Translations under genes and position numbers: made by a program
Part shown: in pieces, positions 1 to 8,112 of the stretch
Layout of the letters: each line of letters opens with the position of its first letter
Position numbering within the stretch: position 1 is the first letter of the stretch
Notes under the pieces: generated by a model
What the model was told of the DNA's origin: nothing
Seen by the model: only the letters and a program-made list of their open reading frames with translations
The model's database searches: none
From: a virus
DNA length: 64,000 bases
Reading direction: 5' to 3' (one strand)
IMG/VR virus record: IMGVR_UViG_3300034073_002131
Location: 34,029-98,028 of that record

Positions 1-432
1 GATATTTTGATTAGCATAGTCCTCAATAGCTTGAGCTACCATATCTAACATATCTTGTTCAATATAACCCTTTTGTGTAAGTAGTATTAAATCTAATGCT
101 TTTTTAGTACGTTCACGTACTATTTGATCGCGTTTAGCTCTAGCCCAAGTCTGAGCACCATCGCCGCCCCATAAATCCCAAGCTACTCTACCCTTACTAG
201 GAAATCCTTCTTGGCCGCTATAAAAACCTTGAGCTTTTTTATCCACTTCGTGACGGGAGAAGAAACTATGCATACGCATTACTGTACTTGCACTTAATGG
301 TTCTCGATCTTTTAATTGATTTGCCCTGGCTAAACCTACAAGGGTGCCGCCTGGTTTTCCTTCGTCTTTCCACTTTAGGGCACGTTTAGCTGCGCTAGCC
401 ATACCTGTAGTGGGTTTATATGTTTTTGCCAT
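1..432 (-). CDS. Conserved phage protein, partial (C-terminus beyond window)
   Basis: The reading frame starts at the ATG at 432 and is open to the window edge, giving 144 residues. The N-terminal half has a run of small and basic residues, then SASTVMRMHSFFSRHEVDKK (about residues 52-71) and GRVAWDLWGGDGAQTWARAK (about residues 83-102). Proteins with this pattern recur in unrelated tailed phages, but I know no proven function. It starts one base after the stop codon of phoH, so the two are probably co-transcribed. Confidence 0.75.
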   Translation of the reverse strand, partial: MAKTYKPTTGMASAAKRALKWKDEGKPGGTLVGLARANQLKDREPLSASTVMRMHSFFSRHEVDKKAQGFYSGQEGFPSKGRVAWDLWGGDGAQTWARAKRDQIVRERTKKALDLILLTQKGYIEQDMLDMVAQAIEDYANQNI

Positions 433-433
433 G

Positions 434-1123
434 TTAATCCTTATAGGCTATAATTATTTGTTTGCACATACGACTACGCACAATATCTTGTTCTAGGAAT
501 CTAACAACTTCTACGCCTTCTATCTGCTCTAGTCGTTTTATAGCATCTTCTAATCCAGAGTTTGAAATGTCTCGTTGATCAGGATCTCCGCTTAAAATTA
601 CTTTGCAATTTTTACCTACTCTAGATAGTAACATTTTAAGCTCTGTTTTAGTAAGATTTTGTGCTTCATCTACTAAAACTATAGCATTATCAAATGTTGC
701 TCCTCGCATAAAACCAATTGGTCGAGGCTCTATGTCTTTGTTTTTAAGAGCATATTCATAGAATCCCTTACCTAGGCTACGTTGAAATACATTATCAAAT
801 GGTTCTAGGTAGGGTGCGTACTTTTCATCAAGTTCGCCGGGTAAAAATCCAAGTCCTCGCCCTGTTTCTATATTCGGTCGAGTTAGTATAATTTTATTAA
901 CGCGTCTGTGAAAAAGCTCCCCTGCGGCATAACTGGCGGCTATATAGGTCTTACCTGTACCTGCGCTACCTACGCCAAACACAACATCATTTTGTTTAAT
1001 TGCATCTAAATATTGCTCTTGAATATAATTAAGCGGCTTTACATCTTTAAAGCCGTATTCAATCGGATTTTGTGGAGCATTAGACTGTTGTCTACGAGCT
1101 TTCTTACCTGATCTTGTTGCCAT
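434..1123 (-). CDS. phoH: PhoH-like P-loop ATPase
   Basis: The 229-residue protein has the PhoH fold signature: Walker A GSAGTGKT (residues 52-59) and Walker B IVLVDEAQNL (about 148-157), with the conserved TRPNIETGRGLGFLPGE segment after the first domain. PhoH proteins are cytoplasmic ATPases common in aquatic phages; RNA or phosphate-stress roles have been proposed but the phage role is unsettled. The N-terminal 20 residues are basic and likely disordered. It is the last complete gene of the leftward block, downstream of small secreted proteins. Confidence 0.9.
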   Translation of the reverse strand: MATRSGKKARRQQSNAPQNPIEYGFKDVKPLNYIQEQYLDAIKQNDVVFGVGSAGTGKTYIAASYAAGELFHRRVNKIILTRPNIETGRGLGFLPGELDEKYAPYLEPFDNVFQRSLGKGFYEYALKNKDIEPRPIGFMRGATFDNAIVLVDEAQNLTKTELKMLLSRVGKNCKVILSGDPDQRDISNSGLEDAIKRLEQIEGVEVVRFLEQDIVRSRMCKQIIIAYKD

Positions 1124-1163
1124 GTATAAAACCTTGTTAGTAAGTTAAAATTAAACACCTAAA

Positions 1164-1364
1164 TTACTTTTTTGTGTCTGGTTTCACCTCACTGGGTTTT
1201 TGTGCACTTTCTAATTTCTTATGCACTTTTATAGTCTTGCAAACTTCCTTTTCTACACCTTTGCTGTCTTTTTGTTTTTCACACACTCGCTTAGTTTCAG
1301 GTTCAGCATACACAAAACCAACTTGTGCAAGGGTTAACATTGCTGCAAATAGTAGTTTTATCAT
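1164..1364 (-). CDS. Small secreted protein with signal peptide
   Basis: The 66-residue product begins with a typical signal peptide (MIKLLFAAMLTLAQVGFVYA, cleavage likely after residue 20). The mature part is short, very Lys/Glu rich and has two cysteines about 14 residues apart that could form a disulfide in the periplasm. It follows the upstream membrane-protein gene directly, its ATG lying at that gene's stop. No function is recognised. Confidence 0.6.
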   Translation of the reverse strand: MIKLLFAAMLTLAQVGFVYAEPETKRVCEKQKDSKGVEKEVCKTIKVHKKLESAQKPSEVKPDTKK

Positions 1365-1805
1365 TTAAATCTCCGGCTGTGGTGCTTGCGGTGGTTTAGC
1401 TCTACCACCAAATCCAGTTTCTATACCACCAGGTTGAAATCCTAGTATAGGCTCTTGTCGTTGAACTGGCTGTTCTCGTGGTTTAATTGCCTCTATAGTA
1501 GCCTTAAAACCATCTTGTTGTTGTTTTTGAGCCTGAAGCATTGCTTGTTGATCTTCTGGTTTTGTACCAGCAAGCATAATGCCACTTAGTGTACCAGTTA
1601 AAAATGTAGCTATAGGTACGATAAGCTCAAAAAACTTTTGATCTATAGGACTCATAGCATTTAGCGGTTGCGTTACAAATATTATGCTGTAAAGCACAAC
1701 AAATACAATACCAGTTAGGGTAAGTGCTAGGCAGACTCCAATAAAAAATTTAAGTCTAGCCATTAGCTGTTCTTCAGTATAAATACGTATCTCCTTATTT
1801 TGCAC
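1365..1805 (-). CDS. Membrane protein with two transmembrane segments
   Basis: About 146 residues from a GTG start at 1805, chosen because GGGGGAG lies 6-12 nt upstream and the gene then overlaps the previous one by 11 nt; an ATG at 1763 is an alternative. Two hydrophobic segments (FFIGVCLALTLTGIVFVVLY and FELIVPIATFLTGTLSGIML) are followed by a Gln/Pro-rich cytoplasmic tail. Proteins of this layout recur in phages beside lysis genes, so a holin-like role is possible, but this is inference from position and topology. Confidence 0.65.
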   Translation of the reverse strand: MQNKEIRIYTEEQLMARLKFFIGVCLALTLTGIVFVVLYSIIFVTQPLNAMSPIDQKFFELIVPIATFLTGTLSGIMLAGTKPEDQQAMLQAQKQQQDGFKATIEAIKPREQPVQRQEPILGFQPGGIETGFGGRAKPPQAPQPEI

Positions 1806-2085
1806 CTTTTGCTCCCCCTTTATCTGGTTGACATTGCTGACAAGTTTGACCAATGGGTTCAGTTCTGGTTTCTGGTGGGCCTAGCCTAGGATCTCGCTGT
1901 CCTTTAAATATATGCTCTGGACAAGTGCGAGTAACATCGCATAGTGGTTTTTGACACTGTTTGGTTTCCCAGTTTTGAGGGTCTTGGCAAGGGTATCTAA
2001 ATCTATCGCTACCAAATGCTGCTAGTGCAACTGGTAAGCCTATTAGTACTAGTAAAAATAAAAATAGTTTTTTATCACTAATCAC
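1795..2085 (-). CDS. Secreted cysteine-rich small protein
   Basis: The 96-residue product uses a GTG start preceded by AAGGGG. It has an N-terminal signal or anchor segment (KLFLFLLVLIGLPVALAAFG) and a mature region with about seven cysteines, including CQQCQ, suggesting a disulfide-rich periplasmic protein. It lies between two membrane-protein genes downstream of the endolysin. No family is recognised. Confidence 0.6.
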   Translation of the reverse strand: MISDKKLFLFLLVLIGLPVALAAFGSDRFRYPCQDPQNWETKQCQKPLCDVTRTCPEHIFKGQRDPRLGPPETRTEPIGQTCQQCQPDKGGAKGAK

Positions 2086-2087
2086 GA

Positions 2088-2243
2088 CTACCCCTTTACT
2101 AAATAAACAATACTAGCTAGTATCATTCCTAGTACAACTATTGTTTTCCAGCTAATATCATCTATTTTAAGTTTAAACCAAGGGCTACTAACTTCGACTT
2201 TTTCAACAATGCCATCGTCACCCTTAATAGGTTTAGGTTCCAT
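2088..2243 (-). CDS. Small single-span membrane protein
   Basis: A 51-residue frame (start MEPKPIKGDDGIVEKVEV, end YLVKG) that begins in a TAATG overlap with the endolysin stop codon, which is strong evidence for translational coupling. One hydrophobic helix (TIVVLGMILASIVYLV, about residues 34-49) sits at the C-terminus after a soluble N-terminal part. Its position directly after the endolysin makes a holin or pinholin role possible; this is inference only. Confidence 0.6.
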   Translation of the reverse strand: MEPKPIKGDDGIVEKVEVSSPWFKLKIDDISWKTIVVLGMILASIVYLVKG

Positions 2244-2872
2244 TAGTGACCTCCTAGTACGTGTAGTGCGTGTTGGTAGTGTTTTTTGCGATCTTCTATG
2301 CCTATTGTACCACCATTAATTCGTTTTGTCAAGGTTAAAATATCACCTTGGTCTGCCCAACGATTTAGGCTGTTGGTTTCCCAAAACCAGCAAGCACTTT
2401 GAGCTGCTCCCTCAAAAGTCTCTAGATAGTCTGCTGCTTCTTCTGGTTTAATTTCTATGCTGTGAGCAAACCAAGTATAGTTATCTCGACCAGTTAGTTG
2501 AATAAGTCCGCGACCCCTATACCGCCAACCGTCACCCGAAGCCTCATCGCCATTACCCATACGACTAGCATATACACGGTTAGCTATAGCTTCTTGTTTA
2601 TTGGGCTTGTTAGCATATTGCTGGGCAAGTTCGTCTGTAGGAAAATATTTAGGAAATACCTTGCGTAAGCTCTGCCAGCGATAGTTAAGGTTTTCTTGTA
2701 GCACAGTAAATTCAGCCGACTCATGAGCACACTGTGCAATCCATGCTGCTTGACGTAGAGGTGTATTTATTTCATAGTCTGGAAATAGTTTGTTAATAAC
2801 ATCTAGCCAATAACTAGTGTACTTATTCCTGGGTATTAATTCACGTAATTGTTCTAGTGTTATAGGTGTCAT
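2243..2872 (-). CDS. Endolysin, glycoside hydrolase family 19 (chitinase/lysozyme type)
   Basis: The 209-residue protein is a single GH19 catalytic domain: AWIAQCAHESAEFT (43-56) holds the likely general acid Glu51, QENLNYRW follows with the likely second Glu60, and RYRGRGLIQLTGRDNY plus CWFWETN and TKRINGG are hallmark GH19 segments. In phages this fold cleaves the glycan strand of peptidoglycan at the end of infection. There is no signal peptide, so it needs a holin to reach the wall. It overlaps the o-spanin gene by 4 nt (ATGA), making a lysis cassette with the two spanin genes upstream. Confidence 0.93.
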   Translation of the reverse strand: MTPITLEQLRELIPRNKYTSYWLDVINKLFPDYEINTPLRQAAWIAQCAHESAEFTVLQENLNYRWQSLRKVFPKYFPTDELAQQYANKPNKQEAIANRVYASRMGNGDEASGDGWRYRGRGLIQLTGRDNYTWFAHSIEIKPEEAADYLETFEGAAQSACWFWETNSLNRWADQGDILTLTKRINGGTIGIEDRKKHYQHALHVLGGH

Positions 2873-3132
2873 TTTATACCTTCAAATAATTTGCGTTGAG
2901 TACGATACCACTCCTGCCACATACTAGACTTTAAGCTACAATCATGATATAGATGATAATTTTCTGTAACGGTTTTAGCCACATCGCTAAGTTTAGCATT
3001 TTGTTCTAGTGCTTTTAGTGTTGGGCATGGCTCTAGTAGTATATTAGGTGCTTCTGGAAATTTTGGTGTAAGTGGCACTGTGGTAGTACATCCTACAAGT
3101 ACTAAACTTACTAGTAATATTAAATATTTCAT
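2869..3132 (-). CDS. Outer-membrane spanin-like lipoprotein (Rz1-like)
   Basis: The 87-residue protein opens with a lipoprotein signal, LVSLVLVGC at residues 7-15, so Cys15 would be acylated and sorted to the outer membrane. The rest is a short periplasmic domain with Pro near the start and a helical TVTENYHLYHDC...WQEWYRTQ region. It overlaps the endolysin by 4 nt and the inner-membrane spanin candidate by 4 nt. Together they would fuse inner and outer membranes in the last step of lysis of a Gram-negative host. Confidence 0.8.
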   Translation of the reverse strand: MKYLILLVSLVLVGCTTTVPLTPKFPEAPNILLEPCPTLKALEQNAKLSDVAKTVTENYHLYHDCSLKSSMWQEWYRTQRKLFEGIK

Positions 3133-3563
3133 TGTATTTTTTCCACAGCACGATTATGGGCATCTACAAATGGTTGGGGAATTTCACATTTTGTATCATA
3201 CTTAACTACTTCTCTGTCAACATACTGCACTATATCTCGACCTCGTTCACGTACTACCTTCTGTTGCACTACCACTTTTTCCACAATCTTAATATTTTCT
3301 TTTGCAGCCTCAGCCTCAGCCTGTGCTAGTTTAACTTCTAGTTCCTTTATCTTAGCCTGCCAAGTTTGTTCATTAGCTATAGAACCTAACATATAAATAC
3401 CAATTACAACTAGTAGTATAGATGCTAGTTGTATGGGAAGTTTATAGTAGTGTACGATGGGTACAGGAATAAACTTAAGTAAGTAGGTTACTAATAATCC
3501 TATTAGTCCTGCAGCTAATATTAGGTAAAATAGCCACCAAGGTAGCCATTGAAGAATCCACAT
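3129..3563 (-). CDS. Inner-membrane spanin-like protein (Rz-like)
   Basis: The 144-residue protein has two hydrophobic segments at the N-terminus (residues about 8-30 and 45-62), then a long Ala/Glu/Lys/Val coiled coil (about 70-125) and a C-terminal CEIPQPFVDAHNRA motif of a kind common in phage spanin-like proteins. Single-span i-spanins are more usual; the second hydrophobic segment is atypical. Tight overlap with the o-spanin candidate supports the assignment. Confidence 0.7.
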   Translation of the reverse strand: MWILQWLPWWLFYLILAAGLIGLLVTYLLKFIPVPIVHYYKLPIQLASILLVVIGIYMLGSIANEQTWQAKIKELEVKLAQAEAEAAKENIKIVEKVVVQQKVVRERGRDIVQYVDREVVKYDTKCEIPQPFVDAHNRAVEKIQ

Positions 3564-3571
3564 TGTATCTC

Positions 3572-4195
3572 CTAGTTAGCTAATGGATTATCTAATGCTT
3601 TTTTAATTTTATCGTCTACTTCACGACGAATAGCTCTTATCTCACCATTAGTATCGCGTTCTATTCTGTTTACACGTTCATTTACAGCTTGTACTGTACT
3701 GTCTACTTGACGCTGCATTTCCCGTACACTAGTATCAGTACTTTTTCTAATTTCTTTAATCTCCATATCAATTTGTCGGCGAATCTCTGCAACCTCTTTT
3801 TCTACTTCTCGTTGAGCAACTTTACTACCACGTTCTACACCCTCTAGTACACCTTCAGTTCTACGTATATCGCCCTTTAGATTCTGATTAATATCTCGTG
3901 TATACCCAACCACCTTTTCACTGTTTTCTTCTAATCGAACAATACGTGCTTCATATTCACTAAAATCTGGTGCAACATACTCAGCAATTTTCTTTTTCAT
4001 GCCCATGTAGTCTTTGTAGGTTTCAAACACGCCATAAAGTCCACCCACTACACTACTTAAAATACCAGCAGCAATCATTAGTTTAGCAGGAGTAAAACTA
4101 TAACCACCAATACTAATTACAGTATCCTTACTCATATACTGTTTCTGGGCTTGCTCTAGTTTTTCTACTTGTTTATTTAAGTCTGTATTGCTCAT
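3572..4195 (-). CDS. Membrane-anchored coiled-coil protein
   Basis: The 207-residue protein has one hydrophobic segment (about residues 36-56, LMIAAGILSSVVGGLYGVF) followed by more than 120 residues of strongly charged heptad-like sequence rich in Arg, Glu, Ile and Val (REVEKEVAEIRRQIDMEIKE and similar), which should form a long coiled coil. It overlaps the upstream gene by 23 nt. Its place between lysis genes and secreted proteins does not define a function. Confidence 0.65.
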   Translation of the reverse strand: MSNTDLNKQVEKLEQAQKQYMSKDTVISIGGYSFTPAKLMIAAGILSSVVGGLYGVFETYKDYMGMKKKIAEYVAPDFSEYEARIVRLEENSEKVVGYTRDINQNLKGDIRRTEGVLEGVERGSKVAQREVEKEVAEIRRQIDMEIKEIRKSTDTSVREMQRQVDSTVQAVNERVNRIERDTNGEIRAIRREVDDKIKKALDNPLAN

Positions 4196-5177
4196 CTACC
4201 AATCTCCCATGTGTTAGATTAGAACTACCAGTTAAACCACGAAGTAGTCGTTGATTATCAACAGGCTGAACTGTTTTATAAATATCCTTGACCACATAAA
4301 AAGCGGCATCTAAGATAATAGTTTGCTGATACTGCTCCAAGCTAGGGGCCTGGCTAGTTATACCCGTAATAGTTACTAGTTGCCCCGTGTCTTGTTTGTT
4401 TTCCGCCTGCCTAGTAGCCTGAGTACTAACTCTAATAGCTTGGGTAGTTTTAGGCTTTTCTTCGCTAGCAGTATTACTAGATATGCCGCGGTTTAAGGTT
4501 GGTGGTTGATACTCGCGAATAATTGGTGGATTTTCTAGTACTTGATTTACTACTGGGTCTTGTACTAGTTTTGGTAGAGCATCCTTAACTGGATCTATAT
4601 AAGTTTCTAGTATTTGTGCAGGTAGATCTTTGGGTATTACCAGTTGCTGAGGTTTTTCTGGAATTGAGATAGCTGTATAGGTTAACTTATAGTATGGATT
4701 TGTTATACTAGGGCCTTGCCATTGTTTTTCCGACCACAGCTGTTGGCCTGTAAATTGCAAACCAAATGTTGTAGGTTTTGTAAGGTTTATTTCACCAAGC
4801 GGAGCCTTAGTTGCTACGCTACCAGTACCTATTAGTGAGTATGTTCTAGTGTAGACGCTACCAAAAGTACTAGTAGCTGTTAAATAATTTTTGCATGCGG
4901 TACAGCCTAGTGAGTAGTCCCAGCCATACTCTATGCCAGTAACTCGTAAGGGTATACTTAGTGAATCCAATACAGGCTGTGTAAGAATACCTGAGTATAG
5001 CACACTACCACCCGCCTTACCAAACACTACACCATCGCCAGGAGAAAACTTTATGTTGCCCTGTAGGTTTATACTAGAGTATGGCAGAAGGTCTGGGCTA
5101 GTTTCTTGGCTATAGGAGTAAGACCAATAGCAGAATAGTACCAATGCCAAAACTAAATTTTTTCCAGAATGATTCAT
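4173..5177 (-). CDS. Secreted phage protein of unknown function
   Basis: A 334-residue protein with a signal peptide (NLVLALVLFCYWSYSYSQ, cleavage near residue 24), a beta-rich middle with a CTAC pair, and a Pro/Gln/Thr-rich, probably unstructured region from about residue 190 to 290. It overlaps the upstream gene by 68 nt in another frame, an unusually long overlap; both frames look coding. No family recognised. Confidence 0.6.
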   Translation of the reverse strand: MNHSGKNLVLALVLFCYWSYSYSQETSPDLLPYSSINLQGNIKFSPGDGVVFGKAGGSVLYSGILTQPVLDSLSIPLRVTGIEYGWDYSLGCTACKNYLTATSTFGSVYTRTYSLIGTGSVATKAPLGEINLTKPTTFGLQFTGQQLWSEKQWQGPSITNPYYKLTYTAISIPEKPQQLVIPKDLPAQILETYIDPVKDALPKLVQDPVVNQVLENPPIIREYQPPTLNRGISSNTASEEKPKTTQAIRVSTQATRQAENKQDTGQLVTITGITSQAPSLEQYQQTIILDAAFYVVKDIYKTVQPVDNQRLLRGLTGSSNLTHGRLVDEQYRLK

Positions 5178-5655
5178 TTGTTGTAGCCTCTAGCGGTTTA
5201 GGTACACGATCCAAATTTTCTTGCCACAGCTGGCGGGCTTGGTCACCGATTTTGCCCTGTATAGGGCACGGTGTGCCTGCATCCTGCATAGCCTCAAATA
5301 CTCGTGGATCTTGACACAGGGTACTTACCGCAGCTACTTTCATGCCCATATCGTACAAGTTTTTAGCTAGCTTTAATCGTTCGCAGTTTAGATCACGCAC
5401 TGTGCTACCACCACTAATACCTAAGATCTGAGTTTGTACTGCTCCTGACACACCTACAACACATAAATCATTGCTTATAATAGTTATAGGTGGGCTAGTA
5501 GCACTAGGTGGAGGCGATTTAACAGTAGTCTCATTAATACTAGTACTAGTCGAATTAGATTGACTATTACTTGTTGATTCTGAGATAATCCTGTCTGTTG
5601 TTTGTGCAGTGGAAAGGGTTGAAATCAAAAATAATAGCCAAACTAATTTTTGCAT
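5110..5655 (-). CDS. Secreted or membrane-tethered phage protein with Ser/Thr linker
   Basis: The 181-residue protein has a signal peptide (MQKLVWLLFLISTLSTAQ), a Ser/Thr/Asn-rich low-complexity linker (residues 20-60), a globular part with the recurring phage motif KLAKNLYDMGMKVAAVSTLC followed by DPRVFEAMQDAGTPCP, and a C-terminal transmembrane helix. It would sit in the periplasm tethered by its C-terminus. The middle motif recurs in phage proteins next to tail-fibre and lysis genes, with no proven role that I know of. Confidence 0.65.
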   Translation of the reverse strand: MQKLVWLLFLISTLSTAQTTDRIISESTSNSQSNSTSTSINETTVKSPPPSATSPPITIISNDLCVVGVSGAVQTQILGISGGSTVRDLNCERLKLAKNLYDMGMKVAAVSTLCQDPRVFEAMQDAGTPCPIQGKIGDQARQLWQENLDRVPKPLEATTNESFWKKFSFGIGTILLLVLLL

Positions 5656-5670
5656 AATAACCTCTAAGTA

Positions 5671-6078
5671 TTAGGGATTAGTAGGTGGAGGCGGTGCTGG
5701 TACTGGTTCTGTAGGCGTTGTTATTTCAGACTGTGGTGCAGGCATTGGTTCGGGTACTGGTGCCCAAGGCATTTGTGTATCCGTTAGGCTCTGTTTTTCT
5801 AGCTCACGTTCAACTACTAATGCAATATGATCTTTAATACTAGGCAGTCTGAGTTCTTGTGCCTCAATCCACTCTATAACCATTTGCTCTGTAATCTGTT
5901 CTAGTGGTACAAAAGTTTGTTGTTCAGGATCAGCTAGTGTAGTAGTGTTTGGTAGTGCAAACTCTACTGTGCCGTCTTTGCCAGTAATAGTCCACTCAAC
6001 TCGTTTAATTACATTAGTTAGTCCATCTAGAGTATGAGTGTAAATTTTATTAGGTTTAATTGTATAGGTAATTGCCAT
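5671..6078 (-). CDS. Small phage structural-region protein with Pro-rich tail
   Basis: The 135-residue protein starts with a compact beta-rich domain (TIKPNKIYTHTLDGLTNVIK...VEWTITGKDGT), a domain type often encoded near tail fibres of T4-like and aquatic phages, then a helical segment and a C-terminal 30 residues rich in Pro (EPVPAPPPPTNP). AGGATT precedes the ATG. Virion or chaperone roles are both possible. Confidence 0.6.
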   Translation of the reverse strand: MAITYTIKPNKIYTHTLDGLTNVIKRVEWTITGKDGTVEFALPNTTTLADPEQQTFVPLEQITEQMVIEWIEAQELRLPSIKDHIALVVERELEKQSLTDTQMPWAPVPEPMPAPQSEITTPTEPVPAPPPPTNP

Positions 6079-6087
6079 GTTTAATCC

Positions 6088-6591
6088 TTATTGTGGCGCT
6101 TGTGGCCAAATTATATTAGTTGGAAATTCTTGTTGATCAGTTAAATCACGGAGTTGTTGTCTATAAGTAGCCCACTGTTCTTTTTGTTCCGTGGTTAAAC
6201 TAACATCTGGTAACTGCGTCCAATCACTTTGTGTTAGTAAACGATTTCTTTCATATTTTGCATTATTAATTCTGTTTTGTTTTTCTATACTAGCTCTAAT
6301 AGTAGTTTGTGCTATTTCTTCGGGAGTTAAATTAACTATATCATAACCTAAAAGCATATATTCTTCGGTTATCTCAGCTACTTGTCTAGTTAATTTTTCT
6401 GGAGTATATTTTGGTACGAGTTTTTGAGTAGCCAAATTATACGCTGGTTCTGGGGCATACTCAAGTGGGTATATACCAAATGCTTTTAAAACACTAGTAG
6501 CTATAGGAGATTTAAAACTAGTATTAGGAAATAGCTTTCTAATTTCTATTTGGTTTTGTAAAATTTTACCAGTTGATTCTTGTATATACAT
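6088..6591 (-). CDS. Tail fibre assembly protein-like
   Basis: The 167-residue protein ends with RNRLLTQSDWTQLPDVSLTTEQ...WATYRQQLRDL and a WPQAPQ terminus, the usual C-terminal pattern of phage tail fibre assembly chaperones. The N-terminal half contains a LFPNTSF...IYPLEYAPEP region like those of fibre-assembly proteins. It lies immediately downstream of the fibre genes, where such chaperones usually sit. Reaction: none; it is expected to help fold or trimerise a fibre. Confidence 0.75.
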   Translation of the reverse strand: MYIQESTGKILQNQIEIRKLFPNTSFKSPIATSVLKAFGIYPLEYAPEPAYNLATQKLVPKYTPEKLTRQVAEITEEYMLLGYDIVNLTPEEIAQTTIRASIEKQNRINNAKYERNRLLTQSDWTQLPDVSLTTEQKEQWATYRQQLRDLTDQQEFPTNIIWPQAPQ

Positions 6592-6609
6592 GTTTTATAT
6601 CTCTAAAAT

Positions 6610-8103
6610 TTAAGTGTATAAGTAAGTTGCCCAAGTGCCCGCACCAAAACCATTTGCTCCAGTACCCCCATTAATTGGGCTAGGTGGATTAATACTATTA
6701 TCATATGTAAATGATACTCCATATAAACTTCCCCCTTGGCCGTCTGCATTTGGAATAGTACCATACATAGCGGGCTCTTGTAGATGAAATCTAAAATTTA
6801 CTTGAGCTCCTTCTCCTGTAATACATTCTAAGTCTATATAATACCAAGGCGTAGAAGTATGGCCTGCATAAGGAGTTTCAAAATCATTTACTATATGATT
6901 GTAAAAAGCAGTAGCAAGTGTTGAGCCATTAGGAACACCGCCGGGGAATGTGCCATCATACCAATAAATAGTTAACTGAAAACTACTACTATCTATACTT
7001 ATACCATAGATATTATTACCAGATTGTTGAAGTGTAGTACTGCCACCTCCACCACCTCCACCACCTCCACCACCTCCACCACTTGGAGTATATTTAAACT
7101 GATATAAATAATATTTTGTAGAATCAGGAGCTGAGGAAAATATGCCTCCGTCTACTATTGTTGTTAATATAGTGCCGTCTGGACTAAGGCAACTATTATT
7201 AGGATAAATACTAGAATCTCCTACAAATTCATTAAGTTGATATATAGTGGCAGCTTCGGCGTTAGTTCTAGAAGTGGGCTGTGTATTACTTATTACTCCT
7301 CCATAATCCCATGAATTATTTCCAGAAGGTTTAGGGTAGTATACAAATGGTGTAGGATAGTTTAACGTATCCCATGTAATTAAATAATTTGCCGTAGCAC
7401 CTACAACAAATTCAGGATATGCCCAATATGGACTAGTTGCATTATAACCAGGATATGCTCCTTGCCAAAAAGGAATTGGAGTACTACCATAGTATGTATT
7501 AACAATAGTAGTTAAATTATAGGCCGTGTTTAGCTTGTATAGGGTAGCCGGATGATTACTACTTCCACTGGTTAAAAATGTAGTTCCGTTTCCTAAAAAT
7601 CTAAATCCATCTACTCCATTAGCAACGGGAACATACCCAGTATTTAGTCTGTACAAACTTTGACTAAAACCAGAATCTATTATTAAATTTGATACTTGAA
7701 AACCAATTTGTCCCGATGGTATATAATACCTATTAATAGTATTAGAATCAATATTACTAAAATATGCATAAAATCCTGTATTATCCCACTCTATAGATGA
7801 AGTTCTATTTCCCACTGTCCAATTAGGTAATTGATTTACTGAATAGTATTGAGGCTGGTTAGTACTTAGATCATATGGAGTAGATAGAACAAATCTTTGA
7901 ACCCAACCATCTCCTCCTGTAATATAAAACGCATCTCCAGCACTAGGCCCCGGTTTCCATGAAATATTTATATTAGAAGTAGTAATACTAACGCCGGTAG
8001 GTTTAGATAGTACAATAGGATTTGTAGTTAGTGGAGCCCACTCAGCCCAAAATCCTGTTAGAGATGTAGGTATAGGTTTTTTAAGTAGTAATGGATTTAA
8101 CAT
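6610..8103 (-). CDS. Tail fibre or adhesin protein with 14-glycine run
   Basis: The 497-residue protein is rich in Tyr, Ser, Asn, Gly and Trp, typical of a beta-structured fibre or receptor-binding protein. It has repeated short blocks around SVNQLPNW, YKLNTAYNL and IYQLNEF that resemble beta-propeller-like repeats. A run of 14 glycines (about residues 340-353) separates the repeat region from a distinct C-terminal domain of about 140 residues. It is the last of the fibre array, just upstream of the fibre assembly chaperone. Confidence 0.65.
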   Translation of the reverse strand: MLNPLLLKKPIPTSLTGFWAEWAPLTTNPIVLSKPTGVSITTSNINISWKPGPSAGDAFYITGGDGWVQRFVLSTPYDLSTNQPQYYSVNQLPNWTVGNRTSSIEWDNTGFYAYFSNIDSNTINRYYIPSGQIGFQVSNLIIDSGFSQSLYRLNTGYVPVANGVDGFRFLGNGTTFLTSGSSNHPATLYKLNTAYNLTTIVNTYYGSTPIPFWQGAYPGYNATSPYWAYPEFVVGATANYLITWDTLNYPTPFVYYPKPSGNNSWDYGGVISNTQPTSRTNAEAATIYQLNEFVGDSSIYPNNSCLSPDGTILTTIVDGGIFSSAPDSTKYYLYQFKYTPSGGGGGGGGGGGGGSTTLQQSGNNIYGISIDSSSFQLTIYWYDGTFPGGVPNGSTLATAFYNHIVNDFETPYAGHTSTPWYYIDLECITGEGAQVNFRFHLQEPAMYGTIPNADGQGGSLYGVSFTYDNSINPPSPINGGTGANGFGAGTWATYLYT

Positions 8104-8112
8104 TTATGATTC

